Assembly (NCBI GenBank): GCA_019722365.1
Contig: JADFUC010001868.1
Coordinates: 682,001 to 746,000, forward strand
Direction: 5' to 3'
DNA length: 64,000 nucleotides
DNA from: Lithospermum erythrorhizon
Lineage: Eukaryota; Streptophyta; Magnoliopsida; Boraginales; Boraginaceae
This document shows, in pieces, positions 10,520 through 21,656 of the stretch (positions within the stretch are counted from its first letter, which is position 1; every line of letters starts with the position of its first letter). The notes beneath the pieces were generated by a model. It saw only the letters and a list, made by a program, of their open reading frames with translations. It made no database searches and was not told the DNA's origin. Made by a program: the position numbers and the translations under genes.

Positions 10520-11160
10520 ATGGTTAGCTCAAGCTCTTTCTATGATCCTCAATCGAAACTGCCTCATCCAGCCCCTCTTTCGTAAAATCACTTTTGATTC
10601 GAAAAGACAAAGACAGAACATACATTGACTCAACCGAGTTTGGATTATTGCGTGTCATTGTCACAAGAGATTATGAAGTCAAACTCAAAGATGGAGACAC
10701 TAAAATAACTATTGATGACCTTACTGATGATGAGAAGAAAAAGGTTCACCTCAACAAAAAAGCAAGAAATATCATCATGAGCTCTCTAACTCCTGATGAG
10801 TATAGTAGAGTAAGTGCATGTAAGACGGCCAAGGAGATGTGGGATGTCATTCTAACAACCTATGAAGGTACAAGTCAAGTTAAGGATAATCGAATCATTT
10901 TACCAAAAAAGTGGAACTTTTCAATAAATGAAAAAGATTTCGGCTTTGAAAGTATTCATGAAATGATGGGCAAAATTGGTGCCTTTTCAATCAACTTAGA
11001 GCACTGGGCAAGCCTCATTCTAAGATGGAAATTTGCAGAAAAGTGCTAGATGTTCTACCAAAAGACAAGTTCTCCTGGAATGCTATGGTAGCATCTCTCG
11101 AGCAGTCCAGAAACCTGAATGAAGTATCGCTTGAGGAACTCACAGGAACTTCTTAGAACT
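10520..11160 (+). pseudogene. gag: Copia gag (UBN2-type capsid), outer element, frameshifted and interrupted
   Basis: An ATG at 10520 opens MVSSSSFYDPQSKLPHPAP and stops at 10583-10585. The protein continues in another frame from about 10594 with RTYIDSTEFGLLRVIVTRDY, then KARNIIMSSLTPDEYSRVS and CKTAKEMWDVILTTYEGTS. The last blocks are hallmarks of plant copia gag (capsid-like, assembling the virus-like particle). A further shift after 11049 leads to VLDVLPKDKFSWNAMVASLE and LNEVSLEEL. The coding signal fades near 11160, just before the inner element. The nucleocapsid zinc knuckle appears on the far side of that insertion. Confidence 0.75.
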
Positions 11161-11214
11161 CTTGCGCTTGGGGAGTCAAAAAATGATATGGGGTATGGGC
11201 AAGAAACCTAAAGT

Positions 11215-11980
11215 TGAGAGAGGTTCGGACTCTCACTTAAGGTAACTGTGAGATGACGCATTTAGCTATCTCCTCTCGATGGTCATTAGCTGACGTAGAC
11301 AACTTCTACAAGATCGAACCCGGCTGAAATAAGGCATTTTCGCGTTTGGAGATGGACTAGACCCCCATCGAGACCGGCTGGCGAGGGCCCTGGCGCACAA
11401 ATAAGGCTTGTTCCAGATGTGAGCCCATCGAGACTCGAGGTCCCGGGCGCCGTCTCGATGCAAATGGTGCCCTGGCCTGTATACCGTCGAGGGCTCGAGG
11501 CCAATAGACTGGCCCATCGAGACCGTGCCTCGATGGTCTCGATGAAAGTCGGCTCACCTGAATAATAAAGAGTGGCTTTATGTCACAACTTTCTTATTAT
11601 CCTAAATATTTCCAATTTCTCTCTACATTCCTTTTGTTCCGAAATTCAATAGAAGTTGTTCTCACTTGATTATCATCTCCAGATATGATTTTAAGCTAAA
11701 TCTGTGAGTAGATTTATCATTGAGAATAATAAATTATAAAGTATTACTCAATTGGAGAAGCTTTTTATTTGATAGGACTTTGTAACAATCGTTGTGAGTT
11801 CATTCTTAGTTACCTTCGCAGCAGCATTAGGACGCACTCTCGGTGAACTCGTGATAAAGATCTCGTAAATACTTTCGTATTTTCTAATTATTAACCGTTC
11901 GCATTACTCCTCGAGATATTAGACTCGTGAGGGTTTGGGTGTTGATATATCCGCTTAGTTATATCGCTCATTCCCAAACA
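11215..11980 (+). repeat. 5' LTR of the inner copia element
   Basis: It aligns with 14950-15702 through AATAAGGCATTTTCG, TTCTTATTATCCTAAATAT, AAGCTAAATCT and GATATTAGACT. It ends TTCCCAAACA, then ATTAGTATCGCATC, which looks like a mutated tRNA-iMet primer-binding site. The U3 part (11360-11550) is packed with CATCGAGAC and its reverse complement GTCTCGATG. The start is approximate. Confidence 0.75.
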
Positions 11981-12078
11981 ATTAGTATCGCATCTTGGTT
12001 GAAAAGCTTCGAGTCTATTATAGTTTATCCAAATTCAATGGTAAAGTACATGTGTATTTACATATGTCAGAGATAAAT

Positions 12079-12780
12079 TATGGTTGATTTCGCCCATTGG
12101 AAGATGAACATGGAGGATTATTTGTATGGGAAGAAGCTTCATAAGCCTTTAGGCGAGAAGCCCGCAAATATGGAGATTGAAGAGTGGAACGAGCTAGATA
12201 GACAAGTCTTGGGTATAGCGGTGACTGCGGTTGCTGTAAACGTTGCCAATGTAGCGAAGGAGACCACGACAAAGGGCTTGATGATAGCTTTGTCGGGTTA
12301 TATGAGAAACCATCCGCCAACAATAAGGTACGGTTGATGAAGCAACTGTTTCACTTGAGGATGTCAATGAATACTCCGATTGCTAGGCACCTTAATGATT
12401 TCAATAGTTTGATAAATCAATTGTCTACTGTTGAGGTTAACTTCGAGGATGAATTACAAGCATTGATACTATTGGCATCTTTGCCAGATAGTTGGGAGCC
12501 GATGAGGGCTGCTGTGAGTAATTCACCGGAATGAGAAGTTGCAAATTTTTAGCGTGGTCGAAGAGCGACAAGTCCTATCCGCTAGTTCGGAAGAACGACG
12601 GAGCTGAGAAAGGTTCCGTATTGAATGTGCATGCAGGTAGGAACTATGACAAAGGAAGCCGACAAAGAATAAATGGAGGTCAAAAGTCAAGAGGGAAGAG
12701 TAAGTCAAGTTTCGAGGACGCATTTCTTTGAGTGCCGATGTGGCAAGACTAGTCACATGTTAAGTGCAATGCAAGACATC
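12079..12780 (+). pseudogene. gag: Copia gag of the inner element with zinc knuckle, frameshifted
   Basis: VDFAHWKMNMEDYLYGKKLH opens the capsid region, followed by EEWNELDRQVLGI. After a shift near 12320 come MKQLFHLRMSMNTPIARHLN, FNSLINQLSTVEV and ALILLASLPDSWEPMRAAVS. These are the classic UBN2 gag blocks. A second shift near 12530 leads to a basic Arg/Lys/Ser-rich linker, then the zinc knuckle ECRCGKTSHML at about 12728-12760, in which the final Cys is not in register. The Gag product would form the particle that packages element RNA; here it cannot be made intact. Confidence 0.8.
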
Positions 12781-14930
12781 CGTAGCTCAGGGCAACAAAG
12801 AGCGAAGTGAACGCTGTTCACTATGCGGATGCCTCTACTCTTGTCTCGTTGATTGCTCGATAAATTCTTGGATTCTGGATTCATGAGCATCGCTTCATAC
12901 TACACCCACTGTGATATAATGTTGGAATTATATGGCCGGAGATTATGGGTCGGCCTATCTTGCTAACGCGAGCCGGCTAAAGATCAAGGTACGGGAGACG
13001 CGCGAATCAAGTTGCTCTAATGGTTCTACCTCGAGATTGACTAAAGCGAGTAATGCATCAAGTTGGTGAAGAGCTTGATTTTGTGAGTCACCGGATGAGG
13101 ATGGTTATCGAACTACGCTAGCTATGCAACTGAAGGAGAAGTCAAGAATCGAAATAAATAATTTAGGAAGTCAAAGCAGAGAAGGCGCATTTATCACTGT
13201 TCCTTCCAAAATGGCATGTTCAGATCATTGCCCCTCGCCTCCCGAAGATCAACCCGAAGATCCTTTGCCGATATGTCACCTCTTTAGAAGAGATGGGTTC
13301 CCATGGAGGGAGACAATGTGAACCGATGATAACATTTCTCGCTGCTGGGATCAACGGTGAAGAGATTGCTCCCGATGCTGACGCATGCAGACACCGGTCT
13401 CGTAAGTATCCGTGTCGTAAAAACCAACTCGAGGTATTTTCCTCCGCTAACTTTCTGCTGTTAATCGACAGAGGCAGCCTCAAGTAGTTGGCGGAAGCAG
13501 TGACAACGGACGGGGTTTACCGGGCGGGAGTTAGCTGGCTGGCACGGAGTCATTGTCGACAAACACGACGCTGAGTCAGCATCGGGCCGTAAAAGCCGAG
13601 AAGAATATTGTATCAAATGGGTCTACTGGAATCAAGGAGGAATGTGATGGTAGCAACGCTATAAAGCTCGCTTATTGTCAGCGATTCCAACAGAGAAGGA
13701 ATTGACTACACCGAAATATCACACCCGAGTCGCCTCGTGACAATCGAATCGCTCGATCAGCGAGATGATCCGCACCTTCATCGATGGATGTAAAAATCGT
13801 ATTCTTACATGGTGATCTAGATGAAGAGTTATTCATAGCAACCTCACGGCTTGAAGCTGGTGGAAAGCAAGCATTTGGTCTCGCAAACTCGTAAGAGCCA
13901 GACGGCTCAAACAAGCTCCGAGGCAGAATATTACCTTTGATGACTTTGAGTCAAAAAGGTTGGTTTGTAAGTGCTGCGGTGACCTAATTTCACCGTCACA
14001 TAAAGAAGTTTCAAAAGATTACGTTATCTTACGCCTTTATTACATTTATATGTTTGGACAAGGAGCCTCGATTTGCAAAAAAGGTGAACACAAGAAAAAG
14101 AGTTGTTAGTGGATTTGGCGGCGAAAGACTCCAGCAGGCGGCTAAATTGGGACGGTAATAATCGTAGATCGGAATTCTAGACACATGCTGGGGTTAATAT
14201 GTTTAAGAAGCGTAATCACGATTCAACATTGGATTTAAAGCCTGTAAGTACCCCCGTTACGCCATTTTTAATTATCAGCATAACATTCACCCGAGATCAA
14301 GATGATTTAGAGTATATGAATAAGTGCCTTATGCTTCTCGCAGAGGGTGGGGCCTTATGTAATGCTATGGCGCACTGTGACTCCGATATTACACACGCCG
14401 CGGGAGTCAAGAGATATATGTCTAACCCAGGAAAGAACATTGAAGTCGTGAAAAGTGGATTTCGGGATACCCAACGGGTAAGAAGGTCAAAAATCCTTAT
14501 GTTTCCGCAGAATCTAGTACCCGAGTTACTGATAGACGCCGATAACGGTGGCGATGCCGATAGTAGAAGTCTACTAGTGGATATGTATTCACGCTTGGGG
14601 GTACTGCTTATTAGTCGAGATCGGTTGCAAACCAATAGTAGCTTTGTCTAGCTGTGAGGCGTAGTATGTCATATGGCGAAGTTCTCGTGAAAAGAGTATT
14701 TATCTCAAGCTGCGCATTTCTTGAAAGAATCGAATCTTGAGCATGGATGTAACACCTGTAACAGGATAGTCGTAGCGATTTATCCTGGGCTAAAATCCTG
14801 TTTCATGCGAGGACAAAGCACACATAGGGACTAAGGTTCCAGCTTCATAATGCTCAGATTGAGAACGGGGTCCAAGCTTCGACAAGATTCTAGAGAGATC
14901 GAATCCGGGCCGATATGTTTACAATGTTGT
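12781..14930 (+). pseudogene. pol: Copia pol remnant of the inner element (protease, integrase region, reverse transcriptase, RNase H)
   Basis: WILDSG-like aspartic protease active-site sequence is seen near 12862-12885. Integrase is expected at about 13050-13650 but is too decayed to place by motif. Reverse transcriptase is clear: MDVKIVFLHGDLDEELFIA at 13784-13840, preceded by FQQREGIDYTEI near 13684. Later blocks LDLKPVSTPVTPF (about 14231) and VKRYMSNPGKN (about 14407-14440) are the copia RT C-terminal signature. RNase H follows: LLIDADNGGDADSR near 14530-14570 and SRDRLQTNSS. The usual catalytic YVDD motif was not found. Multiple stops and shifts mean no functional polyprotein. Confidence 0.8.
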
Positions 14931-14949
14931 AAACAAGGAGAAGTCGGGG

Positions 14950-15702
14950 TTGTGTTCGACTTCCGCTTAACCTTGGAGCGAGGCAATGGGCGTGCCGTCA
15001 TGAATTAAAGCCCTTGAAGACGTGATTTGAAAAGGCTTCTGGGAGATTGTTTGGAATAAGGCATTTTCGTTCGGAGACGTTAGTGGACGAGACCTCATCG
15101 AGACCGTGGTCTCGGCGAGGGGTCTCGATGCACAACAATAAGGCCGGTTCAGATGTGGGAGCCCATCGAGACCCCGAGGTCCCGGCTGGTCTCGATGCAA
15201 AACGGTGCCCGGCTCGTATAATCGCTCGGCGGCCTCGGCAGGCCATTATCGAGATCTGGCCATCGAGACCGGGTCTCGGCGAAAGCCGGTTCAAATTATA
15301 AAGAGGGTTTAGGTCACAACTTCTTATTATCCTAAATATCAATTCTCTAAATCTTTTGTTCCAAATTCAATAATAGAGTTGTTCTCTACTTGATTGTATC
15401 ATCTCAGATATCATTTTAAGCTAAATCTAGTGTGTAGATTTGTCATTGAGAATACTAAATTATAAAGTATTATTCAATTAGAGAAGCTTAGTTTGATAGG
15501 ACTTTGTAAAAATCGTCACAGTTCATTCTAGTTGATTTCCCTCGCAAAGAACAACAGTGACGCACTGAAAGTGGGAACCCGTGATAAAGATCCGTGTTAA
15601 ATACTTTCGGGCTTTAATTATTGTCTCAGACATTTTGAGATATTAGACTGTGAGGCTCAGTGTCGATATATCTCGTTTAGTTATATCTGCTCGCTCCCAA
15701 AT
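14950..15702 (+). repeat. 3' LTR of the inner copia element
   Basis: Partner of the repeat at 11215-11980. It carries the same U3 array of CATCGAGAC/GTCTCGATG motifs (15097-15285) and the same U5 blocks, ending CGCTCCCAAA. A purine-rich stretch (AACAAGGAGAAG, about 14932-14943) just before it may be the polypurine tract. Confidence 0.72.
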
Positions 15703-18700
15703 GTAACTTCAAAGACTATCAAAGGAAAATGAAACAAATGAGCTGAGTGTTATCAAGGGACATTACAAATATGAATGTCCTAGCTTAAGAAGAGAGGAAG
15801 AAAAGTTCTCAACAGCCCAAGTCTATGAACCGGATGGGAACTATTATCTTACCGCTACCACCGGGTTAAAGTGATCTAAAAGCGTATCGATTCTTACCGC
15901 CGACGCCGCAGTACGACCGTGAAGATAAAACTCACGACAAATGTCATCATGCAAGAAGGAAGAACTATAATACTAGGTGATGCTTCTAGCAGGGAGGTTG
16001 TCGGAAAGGGAGAAACAAAGTTACGAAATGGTCTTATCATCAAGAATGTATGGCTATGATTGATTAAACTTCAATCTTCTAAGTATGAAATAACTATGCA
16101 AGTCTAGGTTAAATGTAAAATTTTTTGATCATTGTTGTCGGATTGTGGGAGAAAGATTGATCAACCAATATACTAAAGAAAGGGAAACGTCTACATAATT
16201 GAAAACGAAGTCAAGAATCGCTTCAAAACCACATACGCGGTGGATTCAGATCTAACCCGATACCGCAATCGATAAATGATATAGTCGCCAATGATGTGAA
16301 GTAACTCACACTTTGTTTCCTAAGATCTTGCCCAACAACTTATTGAAGCCTTCAAAGTGAGAACAATCGATCAATCGCTATAACAAAAGCTTCGCTGAAC
16401 TCAACAAAAATAGTGTACGGACTTTTGTTCCTGAATCCAAAGATCAGAATCCATATCTATTGTATGAAGTTATCAAAACGGGTATCACGAAGGGCCATCA
16501 TTCAAAATGAAGCAAAGCTTATTGAAAAGGACTCAATCATGCAGCGGAGAAGTTGATCTCGACACCATTCTCTCACCCTCGCAAATCTTGATACCATCGT
16601 AATCATACTAGCATTTGCAGGCAAATCTTAATTTTGATCTCCCTATCTTGAAAGAGAAGACATAGCCGAGGAGGAAGATGTTACTTGAACAAATCCCGTG
16701 GATTTGTGGAGTTGTTGAGAAATAATCACGCCCTAAAGCTCAATCCTCGCAGTTGTTCGATTAAGTCAACCAGCGTGTACGACAGTTTATTCCCTTTTTA
16801 AGCCATTTAAAATAAGTTTCCAAAGAGCTACTACCGATCAACAACCTGCTTGTTAAGATAAATGATGGACATGTTATACTCAGATATGTTCTAATTGGTA
16901 TTATTATCTCGCGGGTCTACTAACGGTTGTTTATGTGAAAGAAATGACGTGTTAATTAAGTACGGTTTAACGCCGTTAAAAGGAATGTCGATGTAATGTT
17001 TGAATTTTCAAATTCAACTAACCAACGGAGGAAAAAATCATACATCAAGTCAATTCAAGATAGAAACTATGTTGAGAAACTCAACATGCATCAAGCCCGA
17101 TCGCCTAATACTCTTGTTAAAATGCAAATAAAGCTGAATCTACCACCCCAAAGCGTAATAACGAATCAACAAGAGTATTGCAATACCTGGCGAGGTATTT
17201 GTTTGAGATAGTTGTTAGTCGCCCGTGACAGCAAACATTTCATTAGCAATCAGCAAAATACCAGACAAATCCAAGGGAAATTCACCTAACTCGCCATCAA
17301 AAGGATACCGAGATATCAAGGATCTCAAAGTTATTCATCAAGTACCCGCTTTATCATTGATTCTAATCTAATCCAGTTATTGTGCTTTTAATGATGAAAT
17401 TCAAGAAAATCTACGTGGTGAATGTCATATGATTGAATCTCGCTTCTTGTGAGTTGAACAAGAAAGAGCACCAAATTTACTTCCTCAAACTACTTTGGAA
17501 TCAAATTATGTTGTCATTTCAACTTGTTTTGCTAAACTCCTACGGGATTAAATGACTACTAATGAAATCGAAAAATTGATTCACCCTTAAAAGCCAAGGT
17601 TAAGTATGCTAGCAAAGCTATCCGGCTCCTTAATGGAGGATGAGATAGCACCAAGATATTTCACACACATTAGAAACATGCATCAATTTGTGTAAAAATG
17701 TACTTCAAAACGACTTGGCATTAAAAGTCGAGTACGAGGGTGGAGGATCAAATATCATAAGTAATTTTACGTTTGTGAGAAAGAAATCTTTTATGAGGAA
17801 AGAATTAGAATGTATCATGGCCCCACCAATAATCGCAGAGATACTTCCACCACGCTTTGCAGGTAAGTCTTGTAAATAATATTCTCATTAAATTTGTGTT
17901 TCCCCGCTAAGTTTTCTTCCTTTAATTTTTGTCGCCGGCTTTATTTTCATGTCCGACTGGGGTAGCGCATATCATTTTTTTCTCCTTGAGCCACAAAAAC
18001 TTCTTTCTTTCTCTAAATGGCTTCAAAGAGAAAAATGGTTGCCACCTTCAAAAGTAAGAAAACAAAAATGATGTTTTTTCTACCAAGACGTGACACTCTC
18101 AAAAATGCCTTTTGGCCTTGCCTTGTGCTCTGCGGGCATTCAACATTTGACTTCTTCAACAATTTCGCTTTTACTCTAAAAATAAAAACACAAAATGGTT
18201 CAAACGGCTACCCCTCGAGGCAAAGTTTATCCCGATTTGGTCAAGTTGTTCTATGCAAACTTCTTTCTTCTCGGTGAAGAGAAGGTTAAGCAAGTTCACT
18301 TGTCAAAGTGAGAAACCTCAAGAGCTCAAAGGCAAGGATTCAACAAACTTTTACGGATCTCACATTGAATCAAAGATTGGACCGAAGAGCACTATACTCT
18401 ATTCGACAAAGCAAAGAAGCCCTCGATTGCTAGGACTCGGCAGAGAAGCAAGTAGCCTCTCTAAATCTAAGGACCTCAGAATACAAATTCTGCACTATAT
18501 CAGAAGATCTTGTCTTGTCCAGAGAACCGTGAACTACGATAAAAGTGACCCTTCCGAACCCTCACAGGTTATGTACTTCATACTCAAGGAAAAATGATCA
18601 ACCTCGATACTTGATCAACTCAAAATCCGTAAACACTGCGATTAACCCCAAAAGTTTCTACCCTATGGCATCATTATCACGAGGATATGCAAAAAGATGT

Positions 18701-20089
18701 CCATCAACTTTGAAGGAGAGGCCCTTCTTGAAAGCACGCGATATCATGTTCTGCAAAGGCCATGGTAATGGAACTAAAAATTGCGAAACGGGAACGAAGC
18801 GACGCACAAAAGCAGGTCAAAATTAAAAATCTGCTAAAAGAAATTGCACAGAGTACATTCCTCATCGCCTAAGTCTTCTTCGGGGAAAAGTTATGTTCAA
18901 AATCTCCAAACGGGCTATAAGAATCGAGAGAAATCAAGATAGATATGGATTTGAACTCCTCACGAAGCAGGATTACAATCAAACGACATCAAGTATTTAG
19001 CATGAGTAGTCCGCCAAGATGTCTTAGGTCTGGATGAAAAATGCATAAAAATGATTCCTCAAGATGCAAGTAGACTTTGAAAAAGGATGATGACAAAATT
19101 CTAGAATCTAATAAAGAAGCTGCCTAAGGAGACGGTACAGAGCGAAGGGTCACTTAGGAAGAATCTCAAGTGGACAAAGCGCGATCCAGCAGAGCAATCT
19201 GCAGGGAGGTTACGTAAGACGACTCGTATGATGCTCCTCCGGTGTGTGTAAGCCGAAAGGTTTTCCTTTGCATAAAATACACTACCGTATATCCCCTTTT
19301 AGAAACAAGGGAAAGAATTCCTCCCTCGTGAGCTCTCGGGCGATCATTAAGAAACACACCATAACCTTCTTCCTCGGCTCCCAAAGGCAAAAGATATGTG
19401 ATGTAAAGCACCGGCTAGGAAGTCATCCAAGAAGGCAAATTCCTATTCCCTTTACCAAGCACGCGGATAGCAGCGCTCTCTTTACTCGCATTATTTGGCC
19501 GTCTCTTTGGTAAATCAGATACTTTCCTAGAATTATTTCCTTCTCTGCTTCCTTTTTTGTATGGACAAAAAAGTGGGGAGAAGTTAGGATTGTTTGACGA
19601 TTGGATTGTTGTTGCTGAACCGCTTGCACGTGATTTTGTTTATGTGGCCGAGGTAGTCCGTGATACCTCGATTGACCGATGTTTATAGAAAGTGTGAACG
19701 CTAAGGCATTCTCTGCTCGGATATTATCGGAAGGTCAGCGCTTTGGTTGCACATATTTGATAAGTATGTGATTAGGACTACCATGTCCTAGTCTTGGTTG
19801 TGTTGGTTATCTGGTTTTGCAGGGGAAGTTTGAGAAATATCGATTGTTATCTCATCTGATTGGAGTGTTCACAATTGTGCAAAAATGCTTAGGCATTTGG
19901 TGCATGATTTGAGGGGAACACTTTTGATTTGAATGCAACAAGTATGCAGCAGGTAATGTGCATGAGTGCACTTGAATTGTTTTTTTGTTAAATTTCACTA
20001 TTGTTTTGTCTTGATTTTTGGTGGTTGGAAGTAGCAACTGGCCGCATGACTCGAGGGAGCTTAGAATCACTCGATGTAGTCTCACCAGT
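15703..20089 (+). pseudogene. Remainder of the outer copia element: gag zinc knuckle, pol debris and an extra ORF relic
   Basis: GHYKYEC at 15758-15778 is the second half of a CCHC knuckle and continues the gag cut by the inner element. RNGLIIKNVWL at about 16024-16056 matches the conserved block between copia protease and integrase. From there to about 17900 only scattered fragments remain. At 18225-18311 VYPDLVKLFYANFFLLGEEK resembles the YPxLVxxFYAN block of plant transposon-associated proteins, which may be a third ORF of the element or a fragment of another one. The rest, to 20089, is unassigned. Confidence is high for the knuckle and low for the third ORF. Confidence 0.5.
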
Positions 20090-20545
20090 TTGTCTGCTAA
20101 CTTTCTAGATGTACTTATGATCATTATCCTAGTTGGTTTGGAAATCAAGGATTGTCTAATTGATCACGCATGATCAATGGTGCTACGCAACTACCCGTTG
20201 GAGGATGTAGTATAAATTGAGAGCTTTACTCTAGTTTATAGCACGTGTTGTTCTAGTGATTATATTTGTGTTTCGAAAGTGAGAAAAATAATTAGAGTGA
20301 TTTTTGTTAAAGTAATATCAGAGCGGTCTAAGTAGTTTAGGTTTTTTCCTTTGGCCGACAGCCAGATTCATACTGCGCTTAGGCTCGCACATATAGTGGA
20401 ACAGCTGAGCTACTTTGGGCGACACACCAAGACAGTGAATGCAGTTCTACCAACCTCAGATAAAAAAAATTTCGTTGCCATTTACTGTATTGTTACTGAA
20501 AGTTAGCTTAGTGTTACTCAATATTGTAACACTTGAAACATCAAG
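20090..20545 (+). repeat. Right repeat of the outer copia element (LTR plus leader-like sequence)
   Basis: It matches 9960-10480 over most of its length, including the ATATCAGAGCG site at about 20313 and over 200 bp beyond it, to CACTTGAAACATCAAG. A simple 3' LTR should stop before a primer-binding site, so this may be the start of a tandem copy; see the finding. Confidence 0.55.
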
Positions 20546-21526
20546 ATGTATCTGTAAATGTTTTTTGTGTTTGACGAAAAAATTCCGTGTTACTTTATGT
20601 AATATTATTGTCCGTTTCAAATCTAGAAGTAACGAGGGCTGTGACTTTGTGTTAGGCTTGACATCCAGCAAAAAACATTGTGATGAGTTAAAAAAAAGGA
20701 TTATATATTATGAGTTATATGTTTCCAACGCAACATTGTCGATTAGAGATAGATGCATGCATTTTACCAAAAGAAGAAGCGAATAATGTAAACATTACTG
20801 CAATGATAATATAAGCATTATTATGAGATTCTCTGAGAATTCAATGCATGTGCTATTGTGCATAACCAAAAAAAAATTGCAGAAAAACTAAAGGCAAACT
20901 ATATTGAAGATGCTGCAGCATATATAACATCTCGTATCCTTCCAGGATATGCTCAGTAGAGGACTTTTTAGTTGAATAATCTTTATATGCATATGCATTA
21001 TTTTCTTGTTCTCCCTATAGTTGTAAAATTATTTGTAAGACTTGTATAAGGTTATTGGAGATTAAACTGCAATTATTTATAAAAGATTATTAGAAAACGA
21101 TAATTGTTTGAATTATAATTCAGATATGATTATAATATTCAAGTAAAGTAAGATGAGCGTGACATCATGGAAGGGCCATTATTTTAGATAATAAGGTCAC
21201 TGGAAACGTGGTTATAACATTTGGAATGTTAGTATCAATTTTGTTTTGTAAGGATGATTTGATGCATCACAAGTGTAAAGTGAAGAGTGGTTCCCTTCAA
21301 AAGTGCCATCAAATGCACTCCAATATGAAAAACAGAGTTGAATATTGAAGGAATGTAAAAGTTGAAATTGAAGGAGGGCCTTTCACAGAAGAGAGTTGAA
21401 GATGTTGTCAGACATGATAATTGAGATTCTGAGATCACAATAATGAAAATACTAAAATATTAAAAACATAACAACACAAGTCCAAAAGACAAACTCTGAA
21501 AGCAAAGATAAAAAGAAAGCTTTCCT
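20546..21526. other. Intergenic DNA upstream of the AHP gene
   Basis: AT-rich. No gene, LTR or MITE was recognised. Overlapping short frames on both strands have no recognisable domain. Confidence 0.45.
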
Positions 21527-21549
21527 TTATATATAATTATATATATATG
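21527..21549 (+). promoter_or_regulatory. TATA-rich core promoter of the AHP gene
   Basis: An alternating TATA stretch (TTTATATATAATTATATA) lies about 108-130 bp upstream of the ATG at 21657 and is the most likely TATA element. Confidence 0.4.
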
Positions 21550-21620
21550 CTCCACTATTTTCCATATGCTCCTTTTTTAGTATTTATGTTATTACCCCAC
21601 AAGATCTCCATTTAAATACG

Positions 21621-21650
21621 AGGGAGAGATAGTGGAGAGAGAGAGAGAGG
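21621..21650 (+). promoter_or_regulatory. GA-rich tract in the AHP 5' leader
   Basis: Thirty purine-rich bases (AGGGAGAGATAGTGGAGAGA then GA repeats) sit just before the ATG. GA dinucleotide runs near plant start sites are binding sites of BPC/GAGA-binding proteins. Function here is inferred. Confidence 0.4.
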
Positions 21651-21656
21651 AAAACA

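Larger units (their letters stand above)
11215..15702 (+). mobile_element. Nested Ty1/copia retrotransposon (inner element), nearly full length, defective
   Basis: Two similar LTRs of about 760 bp (11215-11980, 14950-15702) enclose gag, protease, integrase region, reverse transcriptase and RNase H remnants in copia order on the plus strand. It interrupts the gag of the outer element, which makes it the younger insertion. All frames carry stops and shifts. The two LTRs also differ by many substitutions and short gaps, so it is not recent. The protein sequence resembles Tork/TNT-type copia (for example FAHWKMNMEDYLY in gag). Confidence 0.85.
9960..20545 (+). mobile_element. Decayed Ty1/copia retrotransposon (outer element) interrupted by a second copia element
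   Basis: Related direct repeats lie at about 9960-10480 and 20090-20545. Inside, reading left to right, are a copia gag (10520-11160), its zinc-knuckle tail (about 15758) and degraded pol-like sequence. A second LTR element (11215-15702) splits the gag. Order and strand fit one element in plus orientation. Exact ends and target duplication could not be fixed because the repeats are diverged. All reading frames are broken, so it is non-autonomous. Confidence 0.72.

Noticed and set aside
11266..11557. Overlapping minus-strand frames in the inner LTR
   Set aside because: They arise from the GC-rich CATCGAGAC array in U3 and recur in the other LTR only as repeats.
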